This document shows positions 51,060 to 59,115 of a DNA stretch of 64,000 bases, one piece after another. The stretch is from positions 62,001-126,000 of the forward strand of contig NZ_JNWO01000021.1 of assembly GCF_000716435.1 (NCBI RefSeq). The letters run 5' to 3'. Under the pieces are notes generated by a model, which saw only the letters and a program-made list of their open reading frames with translations, was not told where the DNA came from and made no database searches. The number at the start of each line of letters is the position of its first letter. Position 1 is the stretch's first letter. The position numbers and the translations under genes were made by a program. Source of the stretch: Streptomyces xylophagus (GTDB lineage: Bacteria > Actinomycetota > Actinomycetes > Streptomycetales > Streptomycetaceae).

Positions 51060-51889
51060 GCGCCCTCGCCCGACTGTTCCGCCGGGGCGATCTCCACTCG
51101 CTCGCCGCTCCCTACGCCCTCGACGCCCTCGAACCCGACGAGCGCCGCCAGTTCGAGAAGCACCTCAAGAAGTGCGACCGCTGTGCCGAAGAGGTGCGCG
51201 CCCTGACCGAGGATGCGGTCCGGCTCGCCTGGTCCGAGGCCGCCCAGCCCCCGTTCGGCATGCGCGACCGGGTGCTGGCCGCCGTACGGAACACTCCGCA
51301 GGAACCCGGGCCGCTGCGGGAGCAGGCGCGGGGGCAGCGGGAGTACACGCCCCGGCTGCCTGCCCATGTGTGGGGCGCGGAGCCGGCGGCGTCACGCGCC
51401 CGCGCACCCCAACGGCGGCCGTTCTTCGTGCCGTTCGCCACCGCGACGGCCACCGCCGCGCTCGTCGTGGCCTCGTTGTTCGCCGTGCAGGCGAACAAGA
51501 CACAGGACAAGCTGGACGCCGCACAGGCGCAGTCACGTGAGATCGCACACGTTCTCGCAGCTCCCGACGCCCGTGCGACCACCGGCGCGGACACCCAGGG
51601 CCGGAGCATCGGGGTCGTCGCCTCCGCGTCGGAGGGGCGCGCGGTCGTCACCCTGAGCGGATACGGCGCGCTGTCGAGCGGGCGCGTGCATCAACTGTGG
51701 CTGATGCGCCCCGATGTGCAACCGCGCTCCCTCGGGCTCTTCAAGGGCGACACGCCCTTGGTCGCCACCGGACTCGACAAAACTGCAACATCACTCGCAG
51801 TGACCGTCGAGCCCGACGGAGGCTCACCGCAGCCCACAACGCAGCCAGTTGTCCAACTCGCCCTGAAATCGGTTGGATTCGGAGAGTAA
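51056..51889 (+). CDS. rskA: Membrane anti-sigma factor RskA
   Basis: A 277-residue anti-sigma factor. The N-terminal sigma-binding domain carries HxxxCxxC (His36, Cys40, Cys43), a zinc-finger (ZAS) type redox sensor. One transmembrane helix (PFFVPFATATATAALVVASLFAVQ, about 120-143) leads to an RskA outside domain (ALSSGRVHQLWLMRPDVQPRSLGLF, VVQLALKSVGF) typical of proteins cut by regulated proteolysis. It co-translates with sigK. The Zn-binding motif suggests that release responds to thiol oxidation or metals, in line with the metal-linked neighbours. Confidence 0.92.
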   Translation: MSALARLFRRGDLHSLAAPYALDALEPDERRQFEKHLKKCDRCAEEVRALTEDAVRLAWSEAAQPPFGMRDRVLAAVRNTPQEPGPLREQARGQREYTPRLPAHVWGAEPAASRARAPQRRPFFVPFATATATAALVVASLFAVQANKTQDKLDAAQAQSREIAHVLAAPDARATTGADTQGRSIGVVASASEGRAVVTLSGYGALSSGRVHQLWLMRPDVQPRSLGLFKGDTPLVATGLDKTATSLAVTVEPDGGSPQPTTQPVVQLALKSVGFGE

Positions 51890-52015
51890 TCGCGGAGGGG
51901 TCGTCAACGCCCTTACGGGGAAGGTGAATCCTGAGACCTCGATACACGAGTGCTCGGTTGGGGCGATAGGGTTACCCTGCCCGGGCCGGGTGGACTCGTA
52001 CGGGTGGGGAGTGAC

Positions 52016-52282
52016 ATGGAACAGATAGTGCGCAGCAGGGCAAGGGTCCCTGCGATCACGTGCGGGAGCAGCGCGACGAGTTCGCGTCTCGACCGCCATC
52101 TCTCGGTGCTGGGCGGCCCTGTCGTCCCGCAGCGCGAGACGGCTGAGGCGACCTCGTTGATGCGCGAGCTGACGTCGCGTGACAGCACGCAGGAACGCAG
52201 CGCCACGGGTACGCGAGTGAGTCGGGTCAAGCTCTTCGCGCCACTGCGCAGGCTGCGCCGTTCGCTCTTCGGCGGGCGCTGA
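52016..52282 (+). CDS. Small hypothetical protein of 88 residues
   Basis: Reads MEQIVRSRARVPAITCGSSA at its start, has a Ser/Thr-rich middle and a basic end RVSRVKLFAPLRRLRRSLFGGR that may touch membrane or nucleic acid. GGGGA lies about six bases before the ATG, which supports expression. No family recognised. It follows rskA by 126 bases in which I see no strong promoter, and a hairpin follows it; a link to the SigK system is possible but not shown. Confidence 0.6.
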   Translation: MEQIVRSRARVPAITCGSSATSSRLDRHLSVLGGPVVPQRETAEATSLMRELTSRDSTQERSATGTRVSRVKLFAPLRRLRRSLFGGR

Positions 52283-52284
52283 GC

Positions 52285-52309
52285 AACTCCTCGGCGTCCC
52301 CGGGGAGTT
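52285..52309. terminator. Hairpin terminator between convergent small protein and CoA-transferase genes
   Basis: A 10-bp stem AACTCCTCGG / CCGGGGAGTT with one T-G pair and a five-base loop, three bases after the small gene's stop. Confidence 0.65.
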
Positions 52310-52324
52310 CCCGGGGGCCCGCGC

Positions 52325-53533
52325 TCAGGACGCCACACCGTCCCGGCGCAGTGCTGCGATCTCTGTGTCCGCCATCCCCACGGCACGCAGCAGCGCCACG
52401 GTGTGCTCCCCGAGCGCGGGCACGTCGCCCATCAGTGCCTCGCCTCCGCCCGGCAAGGTGATGGGCGGCAACAGCGCCCGCAGCGGCCCGACCGGCGAAC
52501 CCACCTCCCGCCACCGCTCCCGGGCCGCCAACTGCGGGTGCTCCGCCACCTCTTGTACGTCCCTGAGACGCGCGCAGGCCACACCCGCGCGCTCCAGCCG
52601 CGCCACGGCCTCGTCGGCACCCAGCCCACCCAGCGCCTCGCCGACGAGGGCGTCCGTGCGTTCACGGTTCACCACCCGCGCCGCGTTCGTCGCGAAGTCC
52701 GGGTCGGTCCCCAACTCCGGTTTCTGGAGCACCTGTTCGGCCAGCCGCCGCCACTCCCGGTCGTTCTGCACCGACAGCAGTACCCGCCCGCCGTCCGCGG
52801 TGGGATAGGCGTCGTACGGCGCGATGACGGCGTGCGCAAGGCCCGTGCGCGCCGGGGGAGTTCCGCCGTGCATCGCGTGGTGCAGCGGATGCCCCATCCA
52901 CTCCGCGAGCGCGTCCAGCATCGACACCTCGACCGGTCCACCGCGCCCGGTCGCACCCCGGCGCACGAGCGCCGCGAGCACACCCGAGAAGGCGTACATG
53001 GCCGCCGCGATGTCGGCCGCCGGGATGCCCGCCTTCACCGGCCGCTCCGGCGTCCCGGTCACCGACACCAGCCCCGCCTCGCACTGCACGAGCATGTCGT
53101 AGGCCCGCTTGTCGGCGTACGGGCCGCTCGGGCCGTATCCGGAGATGTCCACGGCGACCAGCCGCGGGTGCGCCGCGCACAGCGTCGCGGCGTCCAGCCC
53201 GAGCCGGGCCGCGGCCCCGTGCGCGAGGTTCTGCACGAACACGTCCGCGTCCGCGACCAGTCGCCGTACGACATCGAGACCACGCGGGTCCTTCAGGTCG
53301 AGGGCGATCGACTCCTTGCCCCGGTTGCACCACACGAAGTGCGAGGCCAGACCGCCGGCCGCGGTGTCGTAGCCGCGCGCGAAGTCACCGCCGTCGATCC
53401 GCTCGACCTTGATCACCCGGGCGCCGAGATCGGCGAGTTGCCGGGTCGCGAAGGGCGCGGCGACGGCCTGCTCGACGGCGACGACGGTGATGCCCTCCAG
53501 GGGCAGGGGTAGGGGCTCCATGCCGGGGATCAT
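52325..53533 (-). CDS. CaiB/BaiF family CoA-transferase (class III)
   Basis: A 402-residue enzyme. Typical blocks are LEGITVVAVEQAVAAPFATRQLADLGARVIKVE, the CNRGKESIALDLKDP segment, the catalytic-Asp region DKRAYDMLVQCEAGLVSVTGTPE, and PGIPAADIAAAMYAFSGVLAAL-like interlocked-dimer helices. Class III enzymes move CoA between acyl groups through an aspartyl-CoA intermediate. No acyl-CoA dehydrogenase or other pathway gene is adjacent, so the acid it activates is unknown. Two in-frame ATGs (53533 and 53521) are possible. The gene is divergent from the M20 hydrolase at 53617. Confidence 0.9.
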   Translation of the reverse strand: MIPGMEPLPLPLEGITVVAVEQAVAAPFATRQLADLGARVIKVERIDGGDFARGYDTAAGGLASHFVWCNRGKESIALDLKDPRGLDVVRRLVADADVFVQNLAHGAAARLGLDAATLCAAHPRLVAVDISGYGPSGPYADKRAYDMLVQCEAGLVSVTGTPERPVKAGIPAADIAAAMYAFSGVLAALVRRGATGRGGPVEVSMLDALAEWMGHPLHHAMHGGTPPARTGLAHAVIAPYDAYPTADGGRVLLSVQNDREWRRLAEQVLQKPELGTDPDFATNAARVVNRERTDALVGEALGGLGADEAVARLERAGVACARLRDVQEVAEHPQLAARERWREVGSPVGPLRALLPPITLPGGGEALMGDVPALGEHTVALLRAVGMADTEIAALRRDGVAS

Positions 53534-53616
53534 GTCCCGCGCCTGACACCCTTGTCATGTGGGGAGCATGATTCAGATGGCCGATGCACCGACCCTCGCC
53601 GCTCCCGGAGGCGCAC

Positions 53617-55263
53617 GTGTGTGACCCGCACGATCAGCACGACCACGAGACGACGACCGCCACCGACCCGGTGATGGCGGCCTCCGCCCACACCACCGCG
53701 CCCACCTACGTCCCGCCCACGGGCCTCGCCCGGGACAGCCCCGCCAAGACGACCGCGCTGGACTGGATCAGAGAGCACACCGAGCGGATCACCGGCCTCA
53801 ACTCCGAGATCTGGGACAACGCCGAACTCAGCCTGCGCGAATGGAAGTCCTCCCTCGCCCAGGCCACCTTCCTCGAACAGGCCGGATTCCAGGTCGAGTT
53901 CGGCACGGCCGGCTTCCCCACGGCTTTCACCGCAACCTTCTCCCACGGCACCGGCGGCCCCGTCCTCGGCTTCAGCGGCGAGTACGACGCGCTGCCCGGC
54001 CTCTCCCAGCACAGCGGCGTCGGCCACCACGACCCGCGCGAGTACGTCCACGACCCCTTCGCACCGGGCTACGGCCCCGGCCACGGCTGCGGCCACTGCG
54101 CCCTCGGCACGGCGGCGGCAGCGGCCGCGGCAGCAGTGGCGCGGGCCGCCGAGCGACATCAACTCCCCGTCACCGTCCGGTTCTTCGGCTCGACCGCCGA
54201 GGAGAACCTGATCGGCAAGACGTACGCCGTCAGCCAGGGCGTCTACGACGGCCTCGACGCCTTCCTCGACTGGCACCCCTCGACGTCCAACGCCACCGGC
54301 TGGCGCACCAGCACCGCGATGACGGCGGTGACCTTCACCTTCCTGGGCGTGGCCGGGCACGGCGGCCATCCCCTCGGGAACAAGAGCGCGTTGGACGCCG
54401 CCGTGATGATGGCGACCCTCTCCGAGTTCCTGCGCGAGGAGAACCTCGCGCCGAGCGGACGCCTCCACTGGGTGATCAACAACGGCGGTGACATCCCGAA
54501 CGTCACGCCCGAGATCGCGGAGATCAGTTACTACGTCCGCGAGGGCAGCCCCGCCCGTGTGCAGGTCCTCCTCGACAAGGTGATCGCCGTCTCCGAGGCG
54601 GCGGCAAAGGCCTCGCAGACTTCGGTACGGCACCGCATCACCGCCGCCTGCTGGAGCCAACTCCCCTCCAGGGCCTTCGCGGAGCTGATGTACGACAACA
54701 TGCGGCACCTCGGCCCGCCCGAATTCACCGACGAGGCGCAGCAGTTGGCGCGGGAACTGCAGGAGTCGCTCGGGCTGCCGCAGCAGGGCATGCACACCGA
54801 GATCGCCGAACTCACCCCGCCCAACCCGGTGTTCCTCGGCGGCGGCTCGACCGATGTCGCCGACATCAGCTGGAACGTGCCGACCGTCTCGATGGGCGCC
54901 GCCCTCGCCCCGATCGGCACCAAGCTGCACACCTGGGCCCTCACGTCCTGCGCGGCGGCGGCTCCAGGTCAAGCGGCTCTCATCGCCGCCGCCCGGTATC
55001 TCACCGCGACGGCCATCGACCTGCTCACCCAGCCGGAACAACTCAGGGCGATCAAGGACGAGTTCAAGCGGCGTACGGAGGGCGTCACCTGGCGGACGGC
55101 CCTGCCCGACGGCTACGAACCGCCCATGTACGAACCGCCGGAGTGGTTCCTGGAGCGGACCGGCCAGAGCTGGCCGCCGGACAACATCACCTGGCCGCCG
55201 GAGCGGGTGGTGTCGCAGGAGAAGTTCTCCTCACTCGGCCCCGAACTCGCCCCTCAGGAGTAG
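53617..55263 (+). CDS. M20 family metallo-amidohydrolase (AbgB/indole-acetyl-hydrolase-like)
   Basis: A 548-residue dizinc hydrolase. GFSGEYDALPGL, GHGCGHCALGTAAAAAA (metal His and Cys/Asp positions), STAEENLIGK, the VAGHGGHP dimerisation-site motif, and GGGSTDVADISW follow in order. Relatives split p-aminobenzoyl-glutamate or acylated amino acids. A His/Asp-rich start (DPHDQHDHETT) may hold metal. GTG 53617 is taken because GGAGG is six bases before it, which the longer ATG 53584 start lacks. Its substrate could be an N-acyl sulfur amino acid, but it is 44 kb from the monooxygenase operon and unlinked. Confidence 0.88.
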   Translation: MCDPHDQHDHETTTATDPVMAASAHTTAPTYVPPTGLARDSPAKTTALDWIREHTERITGLNSEIWDNAELSLREWKSSLAQATFLEQAGFQVEFGTAGFPTAFTATFSHGTGGPVLGFSGEYDALPGLSQHSGVGHHDPREYVHDPFAPGYGPGHGCGHCALGTAAAAAAAAVARAAERHQLPVTVRFFGSTAEENLIGKTYAVSQGVYDGLDAFLDWHPSTSNATGWRTSTAMTAVTFTFLGVAGHGGHPLGNKSALDAAVMMATLSEFLREENLAPSGRLHWVINNGGDIPNVTPEIAEISYYVREGSPARVQVLLDKVIAVSEAAAKASQTSVRHRITAACWSQLPSRAFAELMYDNMRHLGPPEFTDEAQQLARELQESLGLPQQGMHTEIAELTPPNPVFLGGGSTDVADISWNVPTVSMGAALAPIGTKLHTWALTSCAAAAPGQAALIAAARYLTATAIDLLTQPEQLRAIKDEFKRRTEGVTWRTALPDGYEPPMYEPPEWFLERTGQSWPPDNITWPPERVVSQEKFSSLGPELAPQE

Positions 55264-55267
55264 GAGT

Positions 55268-56050
55268 TCACCGCTCGCCGCGCGCATACCGGCGCACCGC
55301 GAGCGGCGCGAACACGGCGATCAGCGTGGCGCACCACGCCAGCGACCCGGCGATCGGATGGGCCACAGGCCAGGCGGCGCCCTCGGGCACGGGCGAGTTG
55401 CCGAACAGGTACCGCAGGGCCGTGGTCACCGCGCTGATCGGGTTCCACTCGGCCAACGTGCGCAGCCAGCCCGGCAGTCGGTCGGTCGGGATGTACGCGT
55501 TGGACAGCAGCGGCAGCATGAAGGTCGCGCTGCCGAGCTGACCGGCCGCCTCCTCGCTGCGGGAGGCGAGCCCGAGCAGGATGCCGACCCAGGCGCAGGC
55601 GAACCGGAACAGCAGCAACAGGCCCACGGCAGCGGTGGCTTGGAGCGCCGACCCCTCGATCCGCCAGCCCACCGCGAGGCCGACCAGCAGGAACGGCACG
55701 GTCCCGGCCGCCGTGACGACCAGATCGGCGGAGGCCTGTCCGAGGGGTACGGCCGCCCGGCTCATCGGCAGGGTGCGGAAGCGGTCCGTGACACCCCGGT
55801 GCGAGTCCTGGGCGGCCTGGAACATGCCCGTCATGATCCCGTTGGCGGCGGTCGCGACCAGCAACCCGGGGACGAGATAGGAGCGGTACACGTCCCCCGG
55901 CATCGCGAGCGCGCTCCCGAAGACGTACCCGAAGAACAGCAGCATCGTGATCGGCATGGTCTGGGTGAGGATCGCCAGTGCCGGGTTGTTCCGCACCCGC
56001 CGCAGCTGCCGGCCGAGCATCGCGGTGCCGTCGTACGCCAACGCGCTCAT
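55268..56050 (-). CDS. ABC-2 type exporter permease (DrrB-like)
   Basis: A 260-residue permease with six hydrophobic helices and the ABC-2 layout of DrrB/daunorubicin-resistance proteins (RRVRNNPALAILTQTMPITMLLFFGYVFG, TGMFQAAQDSHRGVTDRFRTLPMSRAAVPLGQA). Overlaps the ATPase gene by four bases (ATGA). The pair exports a hydrophobic compound. Confidence 0.9.
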   Translation of the reverse strand: MSALAYDGTAMLGRQLRRVRNNPALAILTQTMPITMLLFFGYVFGSALAMPGDVYRSYLVPGLLVATAANGIMTGMFQAAQDSHRGVTDRFRTLPMSRAAVPLGQASADLVVTAAGTVPFLLVGLAVGWRIEGSALQATAAVGLLLLFRFACAWVGILLGLASRSEEAAGQLGSATFMLPLLSNAYIPTDRLPGWLRTLAEWNPISAVTTALRYLFGNSPVPEGAAWPVAHPIAGSLAWCATLIAVFAPLAVRRYARGER

Positions 56051-56991
56051 GCCACAGCCTCCTTACGGTCCGTCAGCCGGAGGAACACGTCCTCGAGCGT
56101 CGGCGGTCGCATGCTCGCGTCGAGCAACGGCACCCCCGCCGCGTCGAGTTCGCGGACGAGCCGGGGGAGGGTGAGCGTCGGATCGCCGGTGACCGCGCCG
56201 ACGGCGTTCCGCTCGGGTTCGAACGACGGCTCGGCGCCGGTGAGTTGGTCCAGGACTGCGGCCGCCTTCGCCAGGGCGTCCGCGTGCGCGACGACGACCT
56301 CGGCGTACGTACCGATGAGTGCCTTCAGTTGGGCCGGTGAACCGCTGTGCGCGACCCGTCCCCGGTCCACCAGGGCGATGTCGTCGGCGAGTTGGTCGGC
56401 CTCCTCCAGGTACTGCGTGGTCAGCAGCACGGTCGTGCCCTCCCTCTTCAGATCCCGTACGGCGTCCCAGATCCGGTTCCGGCTGGCCGGGTCGAGGCCG
56501 GTCGTCGGTTCGTCGAGGAACAGCACGTCGGGGCGTCGTATGAGACTCGCCGCGAGGTCGAGGCGGCGGCGCATCCCGCCGGAGTATGTCGACGCGGGAC
56601 GGTCCGCGGCCTCCGTCAGGCCGAAGCGGTCCAGCAGTTCGTCGGCCCGCTCGGCCGGACCCCGCACCCGGTGCAGCCGCGCGAACAGGCGCAGGTTCTG
56701 CCGGCCGGTGAGGTCGCCGTCGACCGACGCGTACTGCCCGGTGACGCCGATCCGGCGCCGGACGGCCGAAGCCTCCCGGACCAAATCGTGGCCGGCGATC
56801 CGCGCGGAACCCGCGTCGGGGCGCAGCAGTGTGGTGAGCAGCCGGACGGCCGTGGTCTTGCCCGCGCCGTTCGGCCCGAGGACTCCGCAGACCGTGCCCT
56901 CGGCCACCGCCAGGTCCAGCCCGCGCACGGCGTGCACGGCGCCGAAGCGCTTCTCCAGACCTTCACTAAGTACAGCGTACGTAGTAGTCAT
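56047..56991 (-). CDS. ABC exporter ATP-binding protein (DrrA-like)
   Basis: A 314-residue ATPase. Walker A GPNGAGKTT, signature YSGGMRRRLDLAASL, Walker B VLFLDEPTTGLDP, and the switch His replaced by Gln in TTQYLEE, as in DrrA. A C-terminal regulatory tail with ALIGTYAEVVVAH. ATG 56991 is the start: its first codons coincide with one arm of a large operator. The divergent TetR gene at 57055 is the probable repressor. Confidence 0.92.
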   Translation of the reverse strand: MTTTYAVLSEGLEKRFGAVHAVRGLDLAVAEGTVCGVLGPNGAGKTTAVRLLTTLLRPDAGSARIAGHDLVREASAVRRRIGVTGQYASVDGDLTGRQNLRLFARLHRVRGPAERADELLDRFGLTEAADRPASTYSGGMRRRLDLAASLIRRPDVLFLDEPTTGLDPASRNRIWDAVRDLKREGTTVLLTTQYLEEADQLADDIALVDRGRVAHSGSPAQLKALIGTYAEVVVAHADALAKAAAVLDQLTGAEPSFEPERNAVGAVTGDPTLTLPRLVRELDAAGVPLLDASMRPPTLEDVFLRLTDRKEAVA

Positions 56992-57023
56992 GGGGTGACC
57001 ATAGCGCACTACGTACGCTGTAC
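56970..57023. promoter_or_regulatory. 16-bp inverted-repeat operator between DrrA-like and TetR genes
   Basis: GTACAGCGTACGTAGT (56970-56985) and ACTACGTACGCTGTAC (57008-57023) are perfect reverse complements 22 bases apart. The left arm lies in codons 3-7 of the ATPase gene and the right arm 32 bases before the TetR ATG. Binding would block both genes. Confidence 0.75.
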
Positions 57024-57054
57024 GTAACTAGGATGGTGGCCGAGGTGATGATCG

Positions 57055-57777
57055 ATGGCGGACCGAGCGGCCGTACCCGAAGTGATCTGGGCGCGCCCGG
57101 AGCGTGCGGGGCGGGGGCCGAAGCCGGCGTTCCGTCGCGCGGACATCGCGGCGGCGGCCGTGCGGATCGCCGACGGTGGAGGGCTGGACGCGGTGTCCAT
57201 GCGGCATGTCGCGGCCGAGCTGGGGTGCGGCACCATGTCGCTGTACAACTACGTCCCCCGCAAGGAGGACCTGTACGAGCTGATGGTTGACGCGGTCAGT
57301 GGCGAGCACGAGGAGTGGGAGCCGTCGGGGGACTGGCGGGCGGACATGGTGCGGGTCGCGCATCAGACGCGGACGTTGATGCATCGGCATCCCTGGCTGC
57401 CTCGGCTGATGTCACCGGTGTACGGGTTCAGTCCGAATGCCCTGCGGTATCTGGAGCACTGCCTCGCCTGTCTCGATGGGGTCGAGGCGTCCTACGGCAC
57501 GAAGATGCAGCTCGTCGGGCTGCTCAACGGGGTTGTGACGATGTATGTGACCAATGAGCTGGCGACTGCTGAGCGGTCTCGGTCGTTGCCGTGGTCCGAG
57601 GAGCAGGAGAACGCGGTGCGGATCGCGTACTTGGGGAGTCAGATCGCGGGTGGGGCTTATCCGCGGATGGCTGCGGCGTTCATGGAGGATCCGGGGCCTA
57701 TTGATCTGGACGCGGTGTTTGACATGGCGTTGGGGAAGGTGTTGGATGCGTTTGCGCCGCGGGGCGCAGGGTTGTAG
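57055..57777 (+). CDS. TetR family regulator, TetR_C-type
   Basis: A 240-residue regulator. HTH at about residues 28-75 (RRADIAAAAVRIADGGGLDAVSMRHVAAELGCGTMSLYNYVPRKEDLYELMVDAVSG), then a TetR/tetracyclin-repressor-like C-terminal domain. GAGG is nine bases before the ATG. Divergent from a DrrAB-like exporter with a perfect operator between, so it should sense the exported compound. Confidence 0.9.
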   Translation: MADRAAVPEVIWARPERAGRGPKPAFRRADIAAAAVRIADGGGLDAVSMRHVAAELGCGTMSLYNYVPRKEDLYELMVDAVSGEHEEWEPSGDWRADMVRVAHQTRTLMHRHPWLPRLMSPVYGFSPNALRYLEHCLACLDGVEASYGTKMQLVGLLNGVVTMYVTNELATAERSRSLPWSEEQENAVRIAYLGSQIAGGAYPRMAAAFMEDPGPIDLDAVFDMALGKVLDAFAPRGAGL

Positions 57778-57794
57778 GCGTGTGCGGGCGCGTT

Positions 57795-57824
57795 GGGGCT
57801 GGTCGCGCAGTTCCCCGCGCCCCT
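57795..57824 (+). repeat. 30-bp dispersed repeat, left copy
   Basis: Contains GGTCGCGCAGTTCCCCGCGC. It is an exact inverted copy of 59044-59073. I know this motif as a frequent intergenic element in Streptomyces chromosomes. It lies 18 bases after the TetR stop and just outside the Type ISP-like gene. Confidence 0.8.
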
Positions 57825-57832
57825 TAGGTATC

Positions 57833-58999
57833 TCAGATGAGCGCGAACTGGCCTTCTGGGCCTTCCTCGTGGTGGTCCAGAACCGATGCGGGGCGGCGTG
57901 CTGAATCCGGTGCCGGTAGGACGCCCGCCTTGCGCAGCTCCGCCACCGTGATCCGGTCCGTCACCTCCAACTCCTCCTGCTGTGGCCTCAGTTCCGCCAG
58001 CAGTGCCAGGACGGTGATCAGCTCCAAGAGCTCCGACGTCCATGTCTGCTGCCAGGTCCCCGGGCGGATCGCCGCCAGCGTGCCCGGCTCCGCTTCCGCC
58101 GTTCGGGATGTGAACCACTGCTCCAGTACCCGTACTCCGCTCACCGCGAAGTCCCAGGACTCGGGCGGTACGGGGGAGATGCGGCCCTCGTCGAGGTGGA
58201 GGGTCTCCTCGTCGCGGTCGTAGTGGAGGGTGAGGGGGAGGGACGGCAACGGGGCGCGGACGTAGGGGCGCCGGCCGCCGGGGAGTTTGGGGCGGTCGCC
58301 GTTGCGGCGCATCAGCCACAGGATGCGGTGGCCCAACTCGACTCCGCGCGCCCAGAGTTCGGGGTCCTGGGTCAGGGGTACGGCCGGTCCGGGGCGGGCC
58401 GTCGTCACCGTCCAGGCGAGGACGTCCGCCGGGGTGGGGGAGTGGCCGAAGTGGCCGGCGAGGTGGTCCAACAGGCCCGGTGCCAGGTTCGGTTCCTCGG
58501 CGCCGGGGCGTCGGTAGAGCGGGCGGACGCGGCCGGGGCGGAGCAGGGGGAGGATCGTGGACGCGAGCAGCAGCGGGCCGGAGGTGCCGGGGACACCCGG
58601 AGTCTCCACCACGAAGATCTGGTGCTCGTCGGCCACCCGCCACAACTCCGGTCGGGCCACGTCGATCAGGCGGTGGTCGGGGATCAGCCACTGCTCGTCG
58701 AAGGGGGCATGCAGGACGCGGACCGGGTCCGGGCAGGGGCCCGTGGCGCGGATCAGTTTCTCCGTGCCGCTGGGCTGACCCGGGAGCTGGGGCACCGCCG
58801 AGTGCAGGGTGCGTGAGCGGGTCGGCTCGAACAGGGCTTCCCGGTCGGCGACTTCGGCCTTGACGAGGGCGTCCCAGCGGGCTTTCAGGGTTGCCGCGTC
58901 AGGTGCCGTCGGCCACCCCCGGCCGAGCCGGATCGGTGCGACGGACCACGGCATGAGGTCCGCGAGCAGCGGAGCGTCGTCGTGCGTCACGTTCGGCAT
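57833..58999 (-). CDS. Orphan Type ISP restriction enzyme-like C-terminal specificity domain protein
   Basis: A 388-residue protein. Segments such as RVLHAPFDEQWLIPDHRLID, FVVETPGVPGTSGPLLLASTILP, RVRPLYRRPG and SWDFAVSGVRVLEQWFTSR match, from memory, the target-recognition (specificity) part of Type ISP restriction-modification enzymes of the LlaBIII group. Full enzymes have about 1500 residues with nuclease, helicase and methylase parts; none of those motifs (no Walker A, no NPPF-type methylase motif) is present. So the protein would recognise DNA without cutting or methylating by itself, or it has been repurposed. It stands alone, flanked by two inverted 30-bp repeats. Family assignment is moderate. 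Confidence 0.6.
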   Translation of the reverse strand: MPNVTHDDAPLLADLMPWSVAPIRLGRGWPTAPDAATLKARWDALVKAEVADREALFEPTRSRTLHSAVPQLPGQPSGTEKLIRATGPCPDPVRVLHAPFDEQWLIPDHRLIDVARPELWRVADEHQIFVVETPGVPGTSGPLLLASTILPLLRPGRVRPLYRRPGAEEPNLAPGLLDHLAGHFGHSPTPADVLAWTVTTARPGPAVPLTQDPELWARGVELGHRILWLMRRNGDRPKLPGGRRPYVRAPLPSLPLTLHYDRDEETLHLDEGRISPVPPESWDFAVSGVRVLEQWFTSRTAEAEPGTLAAIRPGTWQQTWTSELLELITVLALLAELRPQQEELEVTDRITVAELRKAGVLPAPDSARRPASVLDHHEEGPEGQFALI

Positions 59000-59043
59000 C
59001 GTACGACCTGCCTATGACTGCCGGGTCAGGTGTAGCGCCCTTT

Positions 59044-59073
59044 AGGGGCGCGGGGAACTGCGCGACCAGCCCC
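59044..59073 (-). repeat. 30-bp dispersed repeat, right copy (inverted)
   Basis: Exact reverse complement of 57795-57824, 44 bases before the start of the Type ISP-like gene and in the gap to the GntR gene. Together the copies bracket the gene. Confidence 0.8.
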
Positions 59074-59115
59074 CACCGGACCCGCAGACGAAGCACAACC
59101 CACCCAGCGGAGCGT

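Noticed and set aside
57795..59073. Inverted 30-bp repeats as ends of an insertion sequence
   Set aside because: No transposase is encoded between them, no target-site duplication is visible, and the motif is recalled as a common intergenic repeat. Kept as a repeat rather than an IS.
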